Shown: positions 43,301-51,090, counted from the stretch's first letter. The stretch: DNA of 64,000 bases from Sporolactobacillus vineae DSM 21990 = SL153 (GCF_000377985.1 NZ_KB899046.1:124001-188000); one strand, 5' to 3'. Notes: generated by a model not told the origin, from the sequence alone. Made by a program: numbers and translations.

Positions 43301-43427
43301 GAGCAGCGGCAGCGTCGGCCTGAAGAACATCAACAGCCGGCTGAAACATTTTTATGGCAGCCGGCTGACGGTCGACAGTAAACAGGGGAAAGGCACAACA
43401 ATCTCAATGCAGATTCCGGTGAAGTGA
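40365..43427 (+). CDS. 7TMR-DISM hybrid histidine kinase with a second LytS-type kinase module
   Basis: This 1020-residue sensor has an N-terminal membrane helix, an outer DISM beta-jelly-roll domain (about 40-200) and seven membrane helices (about 205-405). Next come HisKA with phospho-His439 in RTSHEFRTPLNG, HATPase (NNLVDNAIKYTHHG, then GAGLGLSIVRQL), a receiver with phospho-Asp747 in VILDLMMPG, and a second kinase module of the LytS/YesM type with His838 in QIRPHFLYNVLNS and its own ATPase (PLVENAVLHGI). Two kinases in one chain allow internal relay before signalling to the divergent SARP regulator. DISM domains usually sense carbohydrates. The ATG at 40365 follows GAGGAG by eight bases. 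Confidence 0.92.
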   Translation: MRKYRLPAMITVIVSYLGLFLIFFVWSHFSGYSGPAASHGILDLSRWNFEQKGTVQLNGEWNFYPNQLLTSKSIKEGLGKNRIYMPVPENAQSLKNHKMYDLKNGTYRLLIRADRHQEMFGLQTSVIYSSNKIYMNGKLVAQTGNPTSGDDSQASLKPSVSYFPMHRGVNELVIQVARANGNTGWGIAKPLTFGLQSQISRTHDLILFNDLTMIIAFFIMGLYFFGYYAQRRKDLYLLFFSMICLLFSLIISWISGGRVIYLIWPSLSMHAVIWIESLSTLSAGMAILLCIYFSYPSFRSKSIVISGGVISLLTLSGDFSSLPAIVSATMILHSLLAGSILIYTSYIFVLAIIKKVESSVYLIIAASAASIFVIVTTINSFTSKPLYSVYSPSSLIFLLMLSLMLSQRFSNAFRRNEQLASELVRNDHLKDEFIARTSHEFRTPLNGIINIVQTMLTEEESHPKSIRDEKDKLYLITRIGYRLSELVNDILDLEKIKQGSLEIKPVPLDVYTAIRAELAYYELLASKKGLTVENDVPKNLPLIFADENRFRQIINNLVDNAIKYTHHGKITLDAKSAGHFIEVTVADSGVGIPKSEFQNIFQAFERHDALNQSEGAGLGLSIVRQLVELQRGKIWVDSEVGIGSVFHVALPLFDEKKGLVPGSAVSLPGRASAKEQISSMNVPELKTPYHSRQVHAATILVVDDNTDNLKVLIDMLEGIPYNVIAVKDGREALDEVAHTPLDLVILDLMMPGMSGYDVCRKIRESYSLTDLPVLMLTAAIINDDKHFAFRAGANDILQKPYNFSEFSSRIRGLILMKQTASQAANMEVAFLQSQIRPHFLYNVLNSIIALSYEDIEKSREMTAQFASYLRSSFDFQNTSEMSSFSKEIKLVKSYLAIEKMRFEDRIHVAFTIDPDLDFPLPPLMIQPLVENAVLHGIGKCKTGGKVAVSARRNGNDCVISISDNGVGMSEAQVAGLILGSSGSVGLKNINSRLKHFYGSRLTVDSKQGKGTTISMQIPVK

Positions 43428-43514
43428 GCGGAAAAGATCGGCACTGTTTGAATTTAAAGCAAACTGAGGATCAAGTGCCGGAGAGTTTAATCCGGATCGA
43501 AGAGATAAGACAGA

Positions 43515-43569
43515 CTAACCTTAATGGAGGAGAGACGATTTGTCATCCTTTCTGCTCCATTAAGGTTAG
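43515..43569. repeat. Perfect 15-bp inverted repeat with 25-base spacer
   Basis: CTAACCTTAATGGAG (43515-43529) and its exact reverse complement (43555-43569) lie between the convergent hybrid kinase and manO genes. Neither strand has a U-run after it, so a classical terminator is doubtful. It could be a bidirectional transcript end, a binding site or a small element. Confidence 0.6.
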
Positions 43570-43601
43570 CCGGGTATTGACATGGCCAACAATACCGCCT
43601 G

Positions 43602-43985
43602 TCAATTGCTGTTCTTGCGGCCAAATCTGGCTTTCAGGCCACGCCTGATCACTTGAAAGAATGTCAGCGATTTGACCATTCGTTCCGGTTTTACATATTT
43701 GCGTATCTCACGCAGAACTCTCTTCGGATTTCTGGATGAAAAAGAATATGTGCCATTTTTCTTTGTGCGTATCGCATAACGCGGGATCCATTTGCCCCTG
43801 AACATCACTGACGCGACAACATAATCCACTGTATCCCAGGGAATCTGGACATATTTCTTAGCATCCCGGTCATTATAAAACTCAAAGCCCTTGTCGCCAA
43901 TCATGATTTTTCCATAGTCAGTCAGTCCAATATAAGAGGTAGCATTCGTCACAAAGTCGACTCTTGTGTTGATCGATTGAACCAT
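43602..43985 (-). CDS. manO: DUF956 family protein (ManO)
   Basis: This 127-residue cytoplasmic protein is found at the end of mannose PTS operons in lactic acid bacteria and Listeria. Pleckstrin-like features include SYIGLTDYGKIMIGDKGFEFYNDRD and IPWDTVDYVVASVMFRGKWIPRYAIRTKKNGTYSFSSRNPKRVLREIRKY. Its biochemical role is not established, though linkage suggests regulation of the permease. The C-terminus is basic. Unlike in many hosts, a terminator and a separate promoter divide it from the PTS genes here. GGGGTAAGAG precedes the ATG. Confidence 0.87.
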   Translation of the reverse strand: MVQSINTRVDFVTNATSYIGLTDYGKIMIGDKGFEFYNDRDAKKYVQIPWDTVDYVVASVMFRGKWIPRYAIRTKKNGTYSFSSRNPKRVLREIRKYVKPERMVKSLTFFQVIRRGLKARFGRKNSN

Positions 43986-44021
43986 TTTCTCTTACCCCAA
44001 TCTCGTTCATCTCATTGACTC

Positions 44022-44050
44022 ATTATACGTTCTCCCTGATGATTAAACAA
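44022..44050 (-). promoter_or_regulatory. Promoter of manO
   Basis: The minus strand has TTGTTT (44045-44050), a 17-base spacer and a perfect TATAAT (44022-44027), directly upstream of manO. Confidence 0.6.
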
Positions 44051-44091
44051 TATGGCACTGTCCGCCTGACAGCAGGCCCGCAGTATGTTGT

Positions 44092-44130
44092 AAAAAAGCC
44101 TGAAGTCCCTGACTTAACAGGAATCAGGCT
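44092..44130 (-). terminator. Terminator after the second mannose PTS operon
   Basis: AGCCTGA pairs with TCAGGCT (44097-44103 and 44124-44130), with an inner CCTG/CAGG stem and six T residues after it on the minus strand. Confidence 0.8.
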
Positions 44131-44214
44131 CAAATATTATGGGAAATCTGTGGAGATTCAGGTTCTGTGCGCACCAATCATTGTTTCTAAATACCAGGAC
44201 CGAAGTCTTCGCTG

Positions 44215-45126
44215 TTACATCACGTTGAGTACGTGGAGGACAACACCGACGACGAACAGGCCGAGAATGATCACGATCGGAGAAACTTTCTTCTTCAGCA
44301 GCCACATGCAGAAGAGAGTCAGTACCAGTGCTGCCAGACCGGGAATCAAGCTGTCCAGGTTATTTTGCAACGTCGTTACTTTATGCGCTTCCAGTGACAG
44401 ACCGGCTGCCTGTTGTTCCAGAGCGGATTTAATTCCCTGAGCTCCGGCAGGTAAGTTACTCCAGTCAATATAAGCACCTTTGTCAAGTTTAACGGAGGAT
44501 ACAACCGGCGTGAATTTTATCGATACCCAGCGGTTAACCAGCGCACCAAGGATAAACATACCAAGGATCGACGCGCCTTTGGTAATATCCTGAAGCAATC
44601 CGCCGGACAAGTCTTCGGTAATTTTCGATCCGGCCTTGTAGCCGAATTCCTGTGTGTACCACATGAACGCCATACGGATAATATTCCAGCCGACGAAGTA
44701 AAGAATTGGTCCGAGAATGTTACCGGTCATTGCCAGCGAAGCAGCCAGCGCACCAAGAATCGGTTTCACTGTGAACCAGAAGACCGGATCGCCAATACCT
44801 GCCAGCGGTCCCATCATGCCGACTTTAACACCCTGAATGGCTACATCGTCAACCGGTGCACCGTTTGCACGTTCCTCTTCAAGTGCCAGGGTAACACCGA
44901 TAATTGGTGAAGCGACATACGGATGCGTGTTGAAGAATTCCAGGTGGCGTTTCAGGGCTTCAGCGCGATCTTCCTTAGTTTTGTATAATTTTTTTATTGC
45001 AGGAATCATTGTATAAGCCCAGCCACCGTTTTGCATACGTTCATAGTTCCAGGAACCTTGAAGGAACGTTGAACGCCACCAAACGGAAATACGATCTTTC
45101 TTTGTTAATTTCAACTGTTCTGCCAT
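44215..45126 (-). CDS. manN: Mannose PTS component IID
   Basis: This 303-residue subunit of the mannose permease starts LTKKDRISVWWRSTFLQGSWNYERMQNGGWAYTMIPAIKKLY, the classical ManZ/ManN beginning, and contains VKVGMMGPLAGIGDPVFWFTVKPILGALAASLAMTG. The final segment has hydrophobic helices and the end LHVLNVM. It is a close fit to mannose/glucose permeases of lactic acid bacteria, which are also receptors for class IIa bacteriocins. It follows the IIC gene with AAGGAGGG as ribosome site. Confidence 0.95.
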   Translation of the reverse strand: MAEQLKLTKKDRISVWWRSTFLQGSWNYERMQNGGWAYTMIPAIKKLYKTKEDRAEALKRHLEFFNTHPYVASPIIGVTLALEEERANGAPVDDVAIQGVKVGMMGPLAGIGDPVFWFTVKPILGALAASLAMTGNILGPILYFVGWNIIRMAFMWYTQEFGYKAGSKITEDLSGGLLQDITKGASILGMFILGALVNRWVSIKFTPVVSSVKLDKGAYIDWSNLPAGAQGIKSALEQQAAGLSLEAHKVTTLQNNLDSLIPGLAALVLTLFCMWLLKKKVSPIVIILGLFVVGVVLHVLNVM

Positions 45127-45143
45127 TTTATTTTCCCTCCTTC

Positions 45144-45950
45144 TCAGTAATTGTCAATGATATCGCCTAATGGGTCACCGGTGTTGCTGCCTCCGCCCTT
45201 ACCTGAACCGCCTTGTTTGGTCAGAGCCAGATAGATCAGGGCAAGAGCAACACCGATTGCACCTAGGCCGATCAGTGTGATTTGTGTTACCGTCGCTAAT
45301 ACGAAACCAATTGCAAAGAAGGGCCATACTTCCTTTGTCGCCATCATGTTGATAACCATTGCATAACCAACGGCAACGACCATACCACCACCGATGGCTA
45401 AGCCGCTTGTCAGCCAGGTCGGCATCGATGACAGCAAGCCGCGAACGGGGCCGGCACCAACAGCCAGGATCAATGCAGCCGGGATGGCAATACGCAGGCC
45501 CTGCATGCAGATGGCAATGATGTGCCACATTTCAACTTTTCTGAGACTTCCTTCTTTCGCTGCTGCGTCCATAAAGTGAACAAATGCAGTGGCGATCGTA
45601 CGGCAGATGATCGTTAACAGCAGACCGGCAACGGCCAGCGGAATGGCAATCGCGATCGCTGAAGATACGCCGGCGCTGCCCTGCCCGCCAAGAACCAGGA
45701 TAATTGCTGATGCAATGGATGCCAGCGCAGCATCAGGCGCTACGGCGGCACCGATATTTGCCCAGCCAAGGGCAATCATCTGAAGTGTACCGCCCAGGAT
45801 AAGACATGGGATTAAGTTTCCTGTTACAATACCGATAAGCGTGCAGGCAATGACTGGCTGATGGAAATGAAATTCATCCAGGATCCCTTCCATACCAGCT
45901 AGAAATGCGACGATTACGACTAATATCATTTGTATAAAGTTCAAATCCAT
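45144..45950 (-). CDS. manM: Mannose PTS component IIC
   Basis: This 268-residue membrane channel subunit begins MDLNFIQMILVVIVAFLAGMEGILDEFHFHQPVIACTLIGIVTGNL, followed by LGGTLQMIALGWANIGAAVAPDAALASIASAIILVLGGQG, the hallmark of mannose-type IIC. About eight to nine helices are seen, with a Gly-rich tail. It works with IID to move glucose or mannose. It is encoded between IIAB and IID in the common order. Confidence 0.95.
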   Translation of the reverse strand: MDLNFIQMILVVIVAFLAGMEGILDEFHFHQPVIACTLIGIVTGNLIPCLILGGTLQMIALGWANIGAAVAPDAALASIASAIILVLGGQGSAGVSSAIAIAIPLAVAGLLLTIICRTIATAFVHFMDAAAKEGSLRKVEMWHIIAICMQGLRIAIPAALILAVGAGPVRGLLSSMPTWLTSGLAIGGGMVVAVGYAMVINMMATKEVWPFFAIGFVLATVTQITLIGLGAIGVALALIYLALTKQGGSGKGGGSNTGDPLGDIIDNY

Positions 45951-45979
45951 GATTATTAATCCTCCGTTTCTCCTGATAA

Positions 45980-46957
45980 TTATGATTTTTTCAATCTATT
46001 TAGTTCATCTTGAGCCTTCTTTAGAATTTCGTTCATGTCACCTTTTGAGTCGTTCGGCACTTTGCGTACGTCGAAGTCCAGACCATATTCTTTTAGCTTA
46101 ACGAACGCGTCAATATCCTCCTGGCCGAAGGCGAGCACCTTGTTCGGCTGTACTTTGCCCGGCGAGTGGGCCATCGAACCGACATTGATCGTCTTCAGCG
46201 GGACGCCGCCCTCAACTGCTCTAAGCGCATCCTGTGGATTCTCAAACAGAAGCAAGGCACGCTGACCGCCGAAATGCTTATCATCCTTCGCAAGTTTGAT
46301 CATTTGATCCACAGGAACAACATGTGCCTTCACGCCTGGCGGAGCTGCCTGCTGAATCAATTTCTTCCGAAGGTCATCCTCGGCTACGGCATCAGAAACG
46401 ACGATGATGCGTGTCGGCTGTGTCGTCTTGGCCCAGGCCGTCGCCACTTGTCCGTGAAGCAGACGGGAGTCGACGCGTGCCAGGACATATTTAAATTGAC
46501 CGGGGGCACCCGCATTTGATCCTTGCGAAGAAGCTGCAGCCGCTTCTTTTGCCGGCGCTAATGCTTCAGGTCTTATTTTGACGCCTTCCTTAGCCGCACC
46601 CAAAATATGTGCAGCGATGTCCCGTGCGGTGTTCAATGAAGCACGTGAAGCGTACGCTTCGATTAACATTGGTAAGTTCAGTCCAGCAACAATGGCCCAT
46701 TTGTCTTTATGCGCTTCAAACAAGCTGTTGGCCTGATTGAACGGTGTACCGCCCCAGAGATCAACCAGGAACAGCACTTCTTCCTGATCGTCAAAAGAGG
46801 CGATCGCTTTTTTCATTTTCTCCTTAATGTCATTGGGGCCTTCGTTTGGCATTAAGGTCACTGTTTTGACATTTTTCTGCTCTCCGAAAATCATTGAGCC
46901 GGATTGGAAAATGCCTTCAGCAAAACCGCCGTGGCTTGCCAGGATAATACCTACCAT
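45980..46957 (-). CDS. manL: Mannose PTS component IIAB
   Basis: This 325-residue fused IIA-IIB protein has IIA at residues 1-135 with the phospho-His in GIILASHGGFAEG and LVDLWGGTPFNQ, then an Ala/Ser-rich hinge (AAAASSQGSNAGAPG), then IIB (about 160-325) with RVDSRLLHGQVATAWAK carrying its phospho-His. It phosphorylates glucose or mannose during entry. The ATG at 46957 is chosen because AGGAGGT stands nine bases upstream; the open frame runs 43 codons further into the spacer after the separate IIB gene. Confidence 0.95.
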   Translation of the reverse strand: MVGIILASHGGFAEGIFQSGSMIFGEQKNVKTVTLMPNEGPNDIKEKMKKAIASFDDQEEVLFLVDLWGGTPFNQANSLFEAHKDKWAIVAGLNLPMLIEAYASRASLNTARDIAAHILGAAKEGVKIRPEALAPAKEAAAASSQGSNAGAPGQFKYVLARVDSRLLHGQVATAWAKTTQPTRIIVVSDAVAEDDLRKKLIQQAAPPGVKAHVVPVDQMIKLAKDDKHFGGQRALLLFENPQDALRAVEGGVPLKTINVGSMAHSPGKVQPNKVLAFGQEDIDAFVKLKEYGLDFDVRKVPNDSKGDMNEILKKAQDELNRLKKS

Positions 46958-47120
46958 TTGTTCCATACCTCCTATGTCAAATATTTGTAACTTAGAACCT
47001 TGCTCAATCATCCGGGATGTAATCGTTTTCATTATCATGAAATGAAACACATACCGGATCGATCTGCCGTTTGGAGCGTTCCTCACCTCCCTTCATGGCA
47101 TGGACACAGTCAGGCGGAAT

Positions 47121-47618
47121 TTATACCAAACCCTTTTCAGAAAGCGACTTCCAAAGATTCTTTGAACTATCATTGGAAACCTTGCGGACATCAAGTTTAA
47201 TGCCACGATGATGAAACCATTTGAACGCTTCGACATCAGCCTCACTGACAGCGATTGCATCGGTAACCATGACACGCGCAGCGTCAAAGCTTACCGCACC
47301 AATGTTGATCGAGCTGACCTTTACACCGCCTTCGACCACACGTTTTGCATCGACGGGATCCTCAACCAGAATCATCGGCTTTAAAACATCAAAACGGGGA
47401 TCGTGATAAATTCTGATCATCTTCTCCACCGTAATGACATTGGTTCTGATCCCAAGAGGTGCAGCCTGTATGATCAATGTCTTGCGTGTCAGGTCCCGTG
47501 CCACGCGGTCCGACACAACTAAGATCCGATTCACATTGATCGCCTTTGCCCAGTTTGTGGTCACTTGCCCGTGAAGCAACCGGCTGTCAATACGTAATAA
47601 ACGAACATCCATCGTCAT
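47121..47618 (-). CDS. Mannose PTS stand-alone IIB component
   Basis: This protein of about 165 residues opens MDVRLLRIDSRLLHGQVTTNWAKAINVNRILVVSD, with the phospho-His in LLHGQ, and ends like the IIB half of ManL (KLDVRKVSNDSSKNLWKSL). It is thus a second IIB in front of a IIAB. It may tune phosphorylation of the activator or allow another sugar. Start choice is between three close ATGs (47624, 47618 and 47612); GGCGG suits 47618. First gene after the sigma-54 promoter, with a leader of about 165 bases. Confidence 0.9.
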   Translation of the reverse strand: MTMDVRLLRIDSRLLHGQVTTNWAKAINVNRILVVSDRVARDLTRKTLIIQAAPLGIRTNVITVEKMIRIYHDPRFDVLKPMILVEDPVDAKRVVEGGVKVSSINIGAVSFDAARVMVTDAIAVSEADVEAFKWFHHRGIKLDVRKVSNDSSKNLWKSLSEKGLV

Positions 47619-47795
47619 GATCATCCGCCACCACTTTCAGTGCGTCCAGGATAACAAGTACCACTCTCCACCTTATTCGAGTAAGAAATCCATGTATTCG
47701 CATTTTCTGAGTTATGCTACCTTTTTTCTTGTTTGTTTTTTAAATCATGAAGAGGCTTAGCGTACTCATAGATACGCACACAACACGATTAGATA

Positions 47796-47812
47796 AGCAA
47801 ATTCCATGCCAA
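47796..47812 (-). promoter_or_regulatory. Sigma-54 promoter of the second mannose PTS operon
   Basis: The minus strand reads TTGGCATG, four bases, TTGCT: the same perfect -24/-12 match as at 23594-23610. It lies upstream of the stand-alone IIB gene and downstream of the ManR-type activator gene. Confidence 0.88.
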
Positions 47813-47817
47813 TTTTT

Positions 47818-47914
47818 GTGTATCGCATTGAAGCATTGAAATAACAGTCTTTTTCCATTCATAAAAAGTTCAGGTGATACACTAAAATGTGTATCACCTG
47901 AACTTGTGTATCAC
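47818..47914. promoter_or_regulatory. Cluster of GTGTATCAC motifs, candidate activator binding sites
   Basis: GTGTATCAC or its complement GTGATACAC lies at 47874-47882, 47889-47897 and 47906-47914, with a one-mismatch copy (GTGTATCGC) at 47818-47826. They occupy the upstream side of the sigma-54 promoter, where LevR-family upstream activating sites are found. One more exact copy (50879-50887) lies before the activator gene. Confidence 0.55.
47863..47903 (-). terminator. Terminator of the ManR-type activator gene
   Basis: GTTCAGGTGATACAC and its exact complement (47868-47882 and 47889-47903) form a perfect 15-bp stem with a 6-base loop, followed on the minus strand by five T residues. The arms contain two of the GTGTATCAC motifs, so it may also be a binding site. 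Confidence 0.8.
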
Positions 47915-47950
47915 TTTTATCTTCTTTACTTGTCCAATCCGATCAGCCGG

Positions 47951-50800
47951 TTACATTTCAGCATGACTTTTCTCTTTTTCTGTCTTAAATAATTCGATGA
48001 TATAATATATTTCTGAATCTGAGAGATTGATATTCAGCTTTTCATTCAGAAACTGGTTCGCCTGTTTCACGACAGGGTACAATACTTCTTTTCTGACGTC
48101 TGATAATTTTTGCGCATCAACGCTCATTTCCGAGTGCAGAAGGTAGCGCTCAATCGTACCTGCCAGATGCATGATCAAACTGATTTTAAACGTGTTCGAC
48201 ATCTCAGAATCACTGTGTTCCTTGATAAAATTGCAATAATTCCACAATATTTTTACAACCTTTTCCGGATTAATGAATGTAAAGTATTGTCCTAAGTATT
48301 TCTGACTCATTTTTTCCGTTAATAATTCCGAATGGTCCAGCGTCTCTGCCTCGCGTGCGGTACGGCTGTTTCCCTTTTCGATCATACTGATGAACTGCTC
48401 ACCGCCGCCCTGTAATAAGTTTTCCAGAGAAATAAATGGAGCGGCAACTTGCGGATTCACAATACCGGTTGTCATCATGATCCGGTATCTTTGCTGGATC
48501 TTGGCAATTTGTTCTTTCATATTCACAACCGACACGGCAATCACCGTGATGTCGTCAATAAGATTATCGACCAATATCCTGTCCAGCAGGTCCTTGATCT
48601 TCCGGGACGTTCCTTCGCCTGTGGAACAAATGGCAATGATTGCTTTCTCCCGCTGATCAGATGTTTTCTGAACCGCAAACTTTTGTTCATTGGCTCTTTC
48701 TGCCGTTCGTGAGTAGCCATTAAATTCACGCAATTCCTGATACACTGTTTTAAGATCACAATCGATCAGCGCTGTTTTGCGGGCAGCTTCCAGCACCATT
48801 GCAGTGGTCACCATATCAATCGTTTTGACATGAACATTCGTCTTCTCTGTCAGCTTCGTACTGAATGTACTAAGAGACCCCATGTCGACCAGAAGTAAAA
48901 CCCCGTTGCCCCGGTCAACATTTTTAACTTGTGCGGCAATGCCGTCCAGGGCGATCTTCGGACTCATCTCAAGCGGCATATCATAGGCAGCAAGATTATC
49001 AACCGACAGCAGCTGTGAAACCACCTGCACCATAGAAGAGGCGGTGCTGTTCCCGTGGGCCGCCACAACAATCCCGACTTTCCCGGTTTTAGGCTCAGAT
49101 TTTAATGATACGAGAAGGATCCCAATGTAATACACTTCAGATTCCGGAATTGGAAAATGATAGTGCTCTTCAATTAAATCTTTAACGCGTTCTGCAATCT
49201 CGAGTTCATCCGGGTAATCGTGCGCCATTGAAATCAAATCCTGCGAGATATGACGCAACGGCTTGCCAGACTGAACCCGCTTAATAAACGAACTGATGTG
49301 CAAACTCATGGCATAAATGAAGTTATCCCTGACCGGATAGTCCTCGCGTTCCAGAAGCAGCTGCTGAATCTGTCGGGTGACATCAATAATTTCCTGGTCG
49401 ACGATCTCATTCAGGCTGCTGGCCGTTTTCTCCATTTTCCCCTGGCGATAAAATGATTTTAAATGCAGATTGATATCGGTCATGATAAAGTTATTGATCG
49501 CTGCCTGGTTCAGTCCTTCGTCTTTCAGCAGTGCCGCTTTATCACCGATGATTTCATACAAATTATATGGTAATTCATAGCTGTCAATATCGGGCAGGCC
49601 GCGCTTGTCATCGGGTTTGATCACCATCGTCGGCTCGAGCAGGCGGCTCAGATTCCCCAGTTCTTTCCGATTGTCGGCTAAATTGGAAAGACCGTCCTTG
49701 ATATTGGGCGGCAGCTGGCTGAACTTGAGCACGATTTCATTTTTATCATGCATGCTGTTCAGGAAGCCCTGAGCGCAGACCAATTGAATATTCGACTTCA
49801 ACTGTCCAATATTGCCGTAAGTGACACTCCCGAGCAGAGCCTGAACAACATTTTCATCCAGGCGGATATTTTTATGGATTCGATTCGCTTCAAATGTTAA
49901 TAATTGCTCTAATAATTGCAGCTTTTCCCGTGCACTTCGCTCGTTAAAACTCGGCAGCTGAATCATAATCGGAATGCGACGGACAAAAGTCTGCAGCAAT
50001 GAACTTTCCGGATCCTCTGTCGTTGCGTAGACAAGCCTGACGTCTGCATGATGAATTTTGGCTGTTTCACCTAAACGGCTGTATATTCCGTGATCCATAA
50101 AATAGAAAATCATTTCCTGCCCTTCAGGCGGCAGACGATGCACTTCATCAAGGAAAAGCATGCCACCGTCAGCTTCCTGTATCAGGCCGCCTTTATCTTC
50201 ATTCGCACCGGTAAAAGCCCCTTTGACGTAGCCAAACAGATGCGACATCAGCAGTTGCGGATTGTGCGCATAGTCGGCACAATTGAAGGTAATAAATCCT
50301 TCTTTAGAAATAATTTCCTTGTCCCATGCAAAGTGGTACATCTTATTGGCAAAATAGGTTTTGCCGGATCCTGTAGGGCCGATGATCAGTGTGTTCAGCC
50401 CGTGCGGCGGATAAAGCAATGCAGCTTTGGCCTGCTCAACCTGGTTCTTCAGACTGTCGCGGCTGCCGATCATGTTCTTAAAAACATCCGCTTCGTTCTT
50501 ATTTTCAGTGTGCTTCTTCATGTTCCGATCGCTGATCCGGGCATCTCCGGCAAAACCGATCAAGGGTTTCTGCTCCATCTTAAATTGATGATCTTTGGCT
50601 GCATGGTTCATATAATAGTAAATGGGCCGACCGTTTGTCTTCCTAATTATTCCCTCTCTGACAAGCTGATTTAACACCTTGCTGACATTGGGACGAAGTA
50701 TATCGACAGCTTCAGATATCTGACTGGTAGAGATACCCTGCGCCATTGTACGTGCGTGCCGTTCCAGATAGACTAACACTTTTTCACGCCGTGTTGTCAT
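47951..50800 (-). CDS. manR: ManR/LevR-type sigma-54 activator with PRD and EIIA domains
   Basis: This 949-residue activator is a homologue of the one at 23690. It has an N-terminal winged helix (about 10-60, TSQISEAVDILRPNVSKVLNQLVREGII), an AAA+ domain (about 115-350) with IGPTGSGKT, GAFTGA and DEVHRLPPE, a first PRD (about 450-565), a mannose EIIA-like domain (GIVVAAHGNSTASSMVQVV), an EIIB-like region (AICSTGEGTSRKIKDLL), and a final PRD (about 835-940). HPr- and IIB-dependent phosphorylation is known to control such proteins. The ATG at 50800 follows AAGGATGG by eight bases; seven codons upstream are open. It should activate the sigma-54 promoter at 47796. Confidence 0.93.
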   Translation of the reverse strand: MTTRREKVLVYLERHARTMAQGISTSQISEAVDILRPNVSKVLNQLVREGIIRKTNGRPIYYYMNHAAKDHQFKMEQKPLIGFAGDARISDRNMKKHTENKNEADVFKNMIGSRDSLKNQVEQAKAALLYPPHGLNTLIIGPTGSGKTYFANKMYHFAWDKEIISKEGFITFNCADYAHNPQLLMSHLFGYVKGAFTGANEDKGGLIQEADGGMLFLDEVHRLPPEGQEMIFYFMDHGIYSRLGETAKIHHADVRLVYATTEDPESSLLQTFVRRIPIMIQLPSFNERSAREKLQLLEQLLTFEANRIHKNIRLDENVVQALLGSVTYGNIGQLKSNIQLVCAQGFLNSMHDKNEIVLKFSQLPPNIKDGLSNLADNRKELGNLSRLLEPTMVIKPDDKRGLPDIDSYELPYNLYEIIGDKAALLKDEGLNQAAINNFIMTDINLHLKSFYRQGKMEKTASSLNEIVDQEIIDVTRQIQQLLLEREDYPVRDNFIYAMSLHISSFIKRVQSGKPLRHISQDLISMAHDYPDELEIAERVKDLIEEHYHFPIPESEVYYIGILLVSLKSEPKTGKVGIVVAAHGNSTASSMVQVVSQLLSVDNLAAYDMPLEMSPKIALDGIAAQVKNVDRGNGVLLLVDMGSLSTFSTKLTEKTNVHVKTIDMVTTAMVLEAARKTALIDCDLKTVYQELREFNGYSRTAERANEQKFAVQKTSDQREKAIIAICSTGEGTSRKIKDLLDRILVDNLIDDITVIAVSVVNMKEQIAKIQQRYRIMMTTGIVNPQVAAPFISLENLLQGGGEQFISMIEKGNSRTAREAETLDHSELLTEKMSQKYLGQYFTFINPEKVVKILWNYCNFIKEHSDSEMSNTFKISLIMHLAGTIERYLLHSEMSVDAQKLSDVRKEVLYPVVKQANQFLNEKLNINLSDSEIYYIIELFKTEKEKSHAEM

Positions 50801-50878
50801 AGAATATGCCATCCTTTTCACGCAGATTCTGTTCCCTGCAACACAATTTTAACAGAACTCTCCTTTATTGTATCGATA

Positions 50879-50904
50879 GTGTATCACAATTTAAAGCGGT
50901 TTCA
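50879..50904 (-). promoter_or_regulatory. Candidate cre site and GTGATACAC motif before manR
   Basis: The minus strand reads TGAAACCGCTTTAA (50891-50904), one mismatch from the cre consensus, next to GTGATACAC (50879-50887), the motif clustered at the sigma-54 promoter. Together they suggest CcpA and possibly self-control of manR. Confidence 0.45.
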
Positions 50905-50982
50905 TTATTAACACTATGTATTTTTCGAAAATATTTGACTGCCGGTTTCAGAGTCTGCGGCCGTTGCGCTTTTCGGCAGAAG

Positions 50983-51006
50983 AAAAGCCGGACATCGAAG
51001 CCCGGC
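50983..51006 (-). terminator. Terminator of helD
   Basis: GCCGGAC pairs with GCCCGGC (one G-T pair) around ATCGAA, followed on the minus strand by TTTTCTTC. Confidence 0.6.
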
Positions 51007-51090
51007 GACAATCCATACCTCTGTTCTTTTAAATCGGAAGAAACGAGATTCCCGTCCGCATACGCCACGTTCTGACCGCCGACCGTTGCT

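Noticed and set aside
46958-47086. 43-codon N-terminal extension of ManL
   Set aside because: AGGAGGT sits exactly before the ATG at 46957, which also gives the normal IIA beginning.
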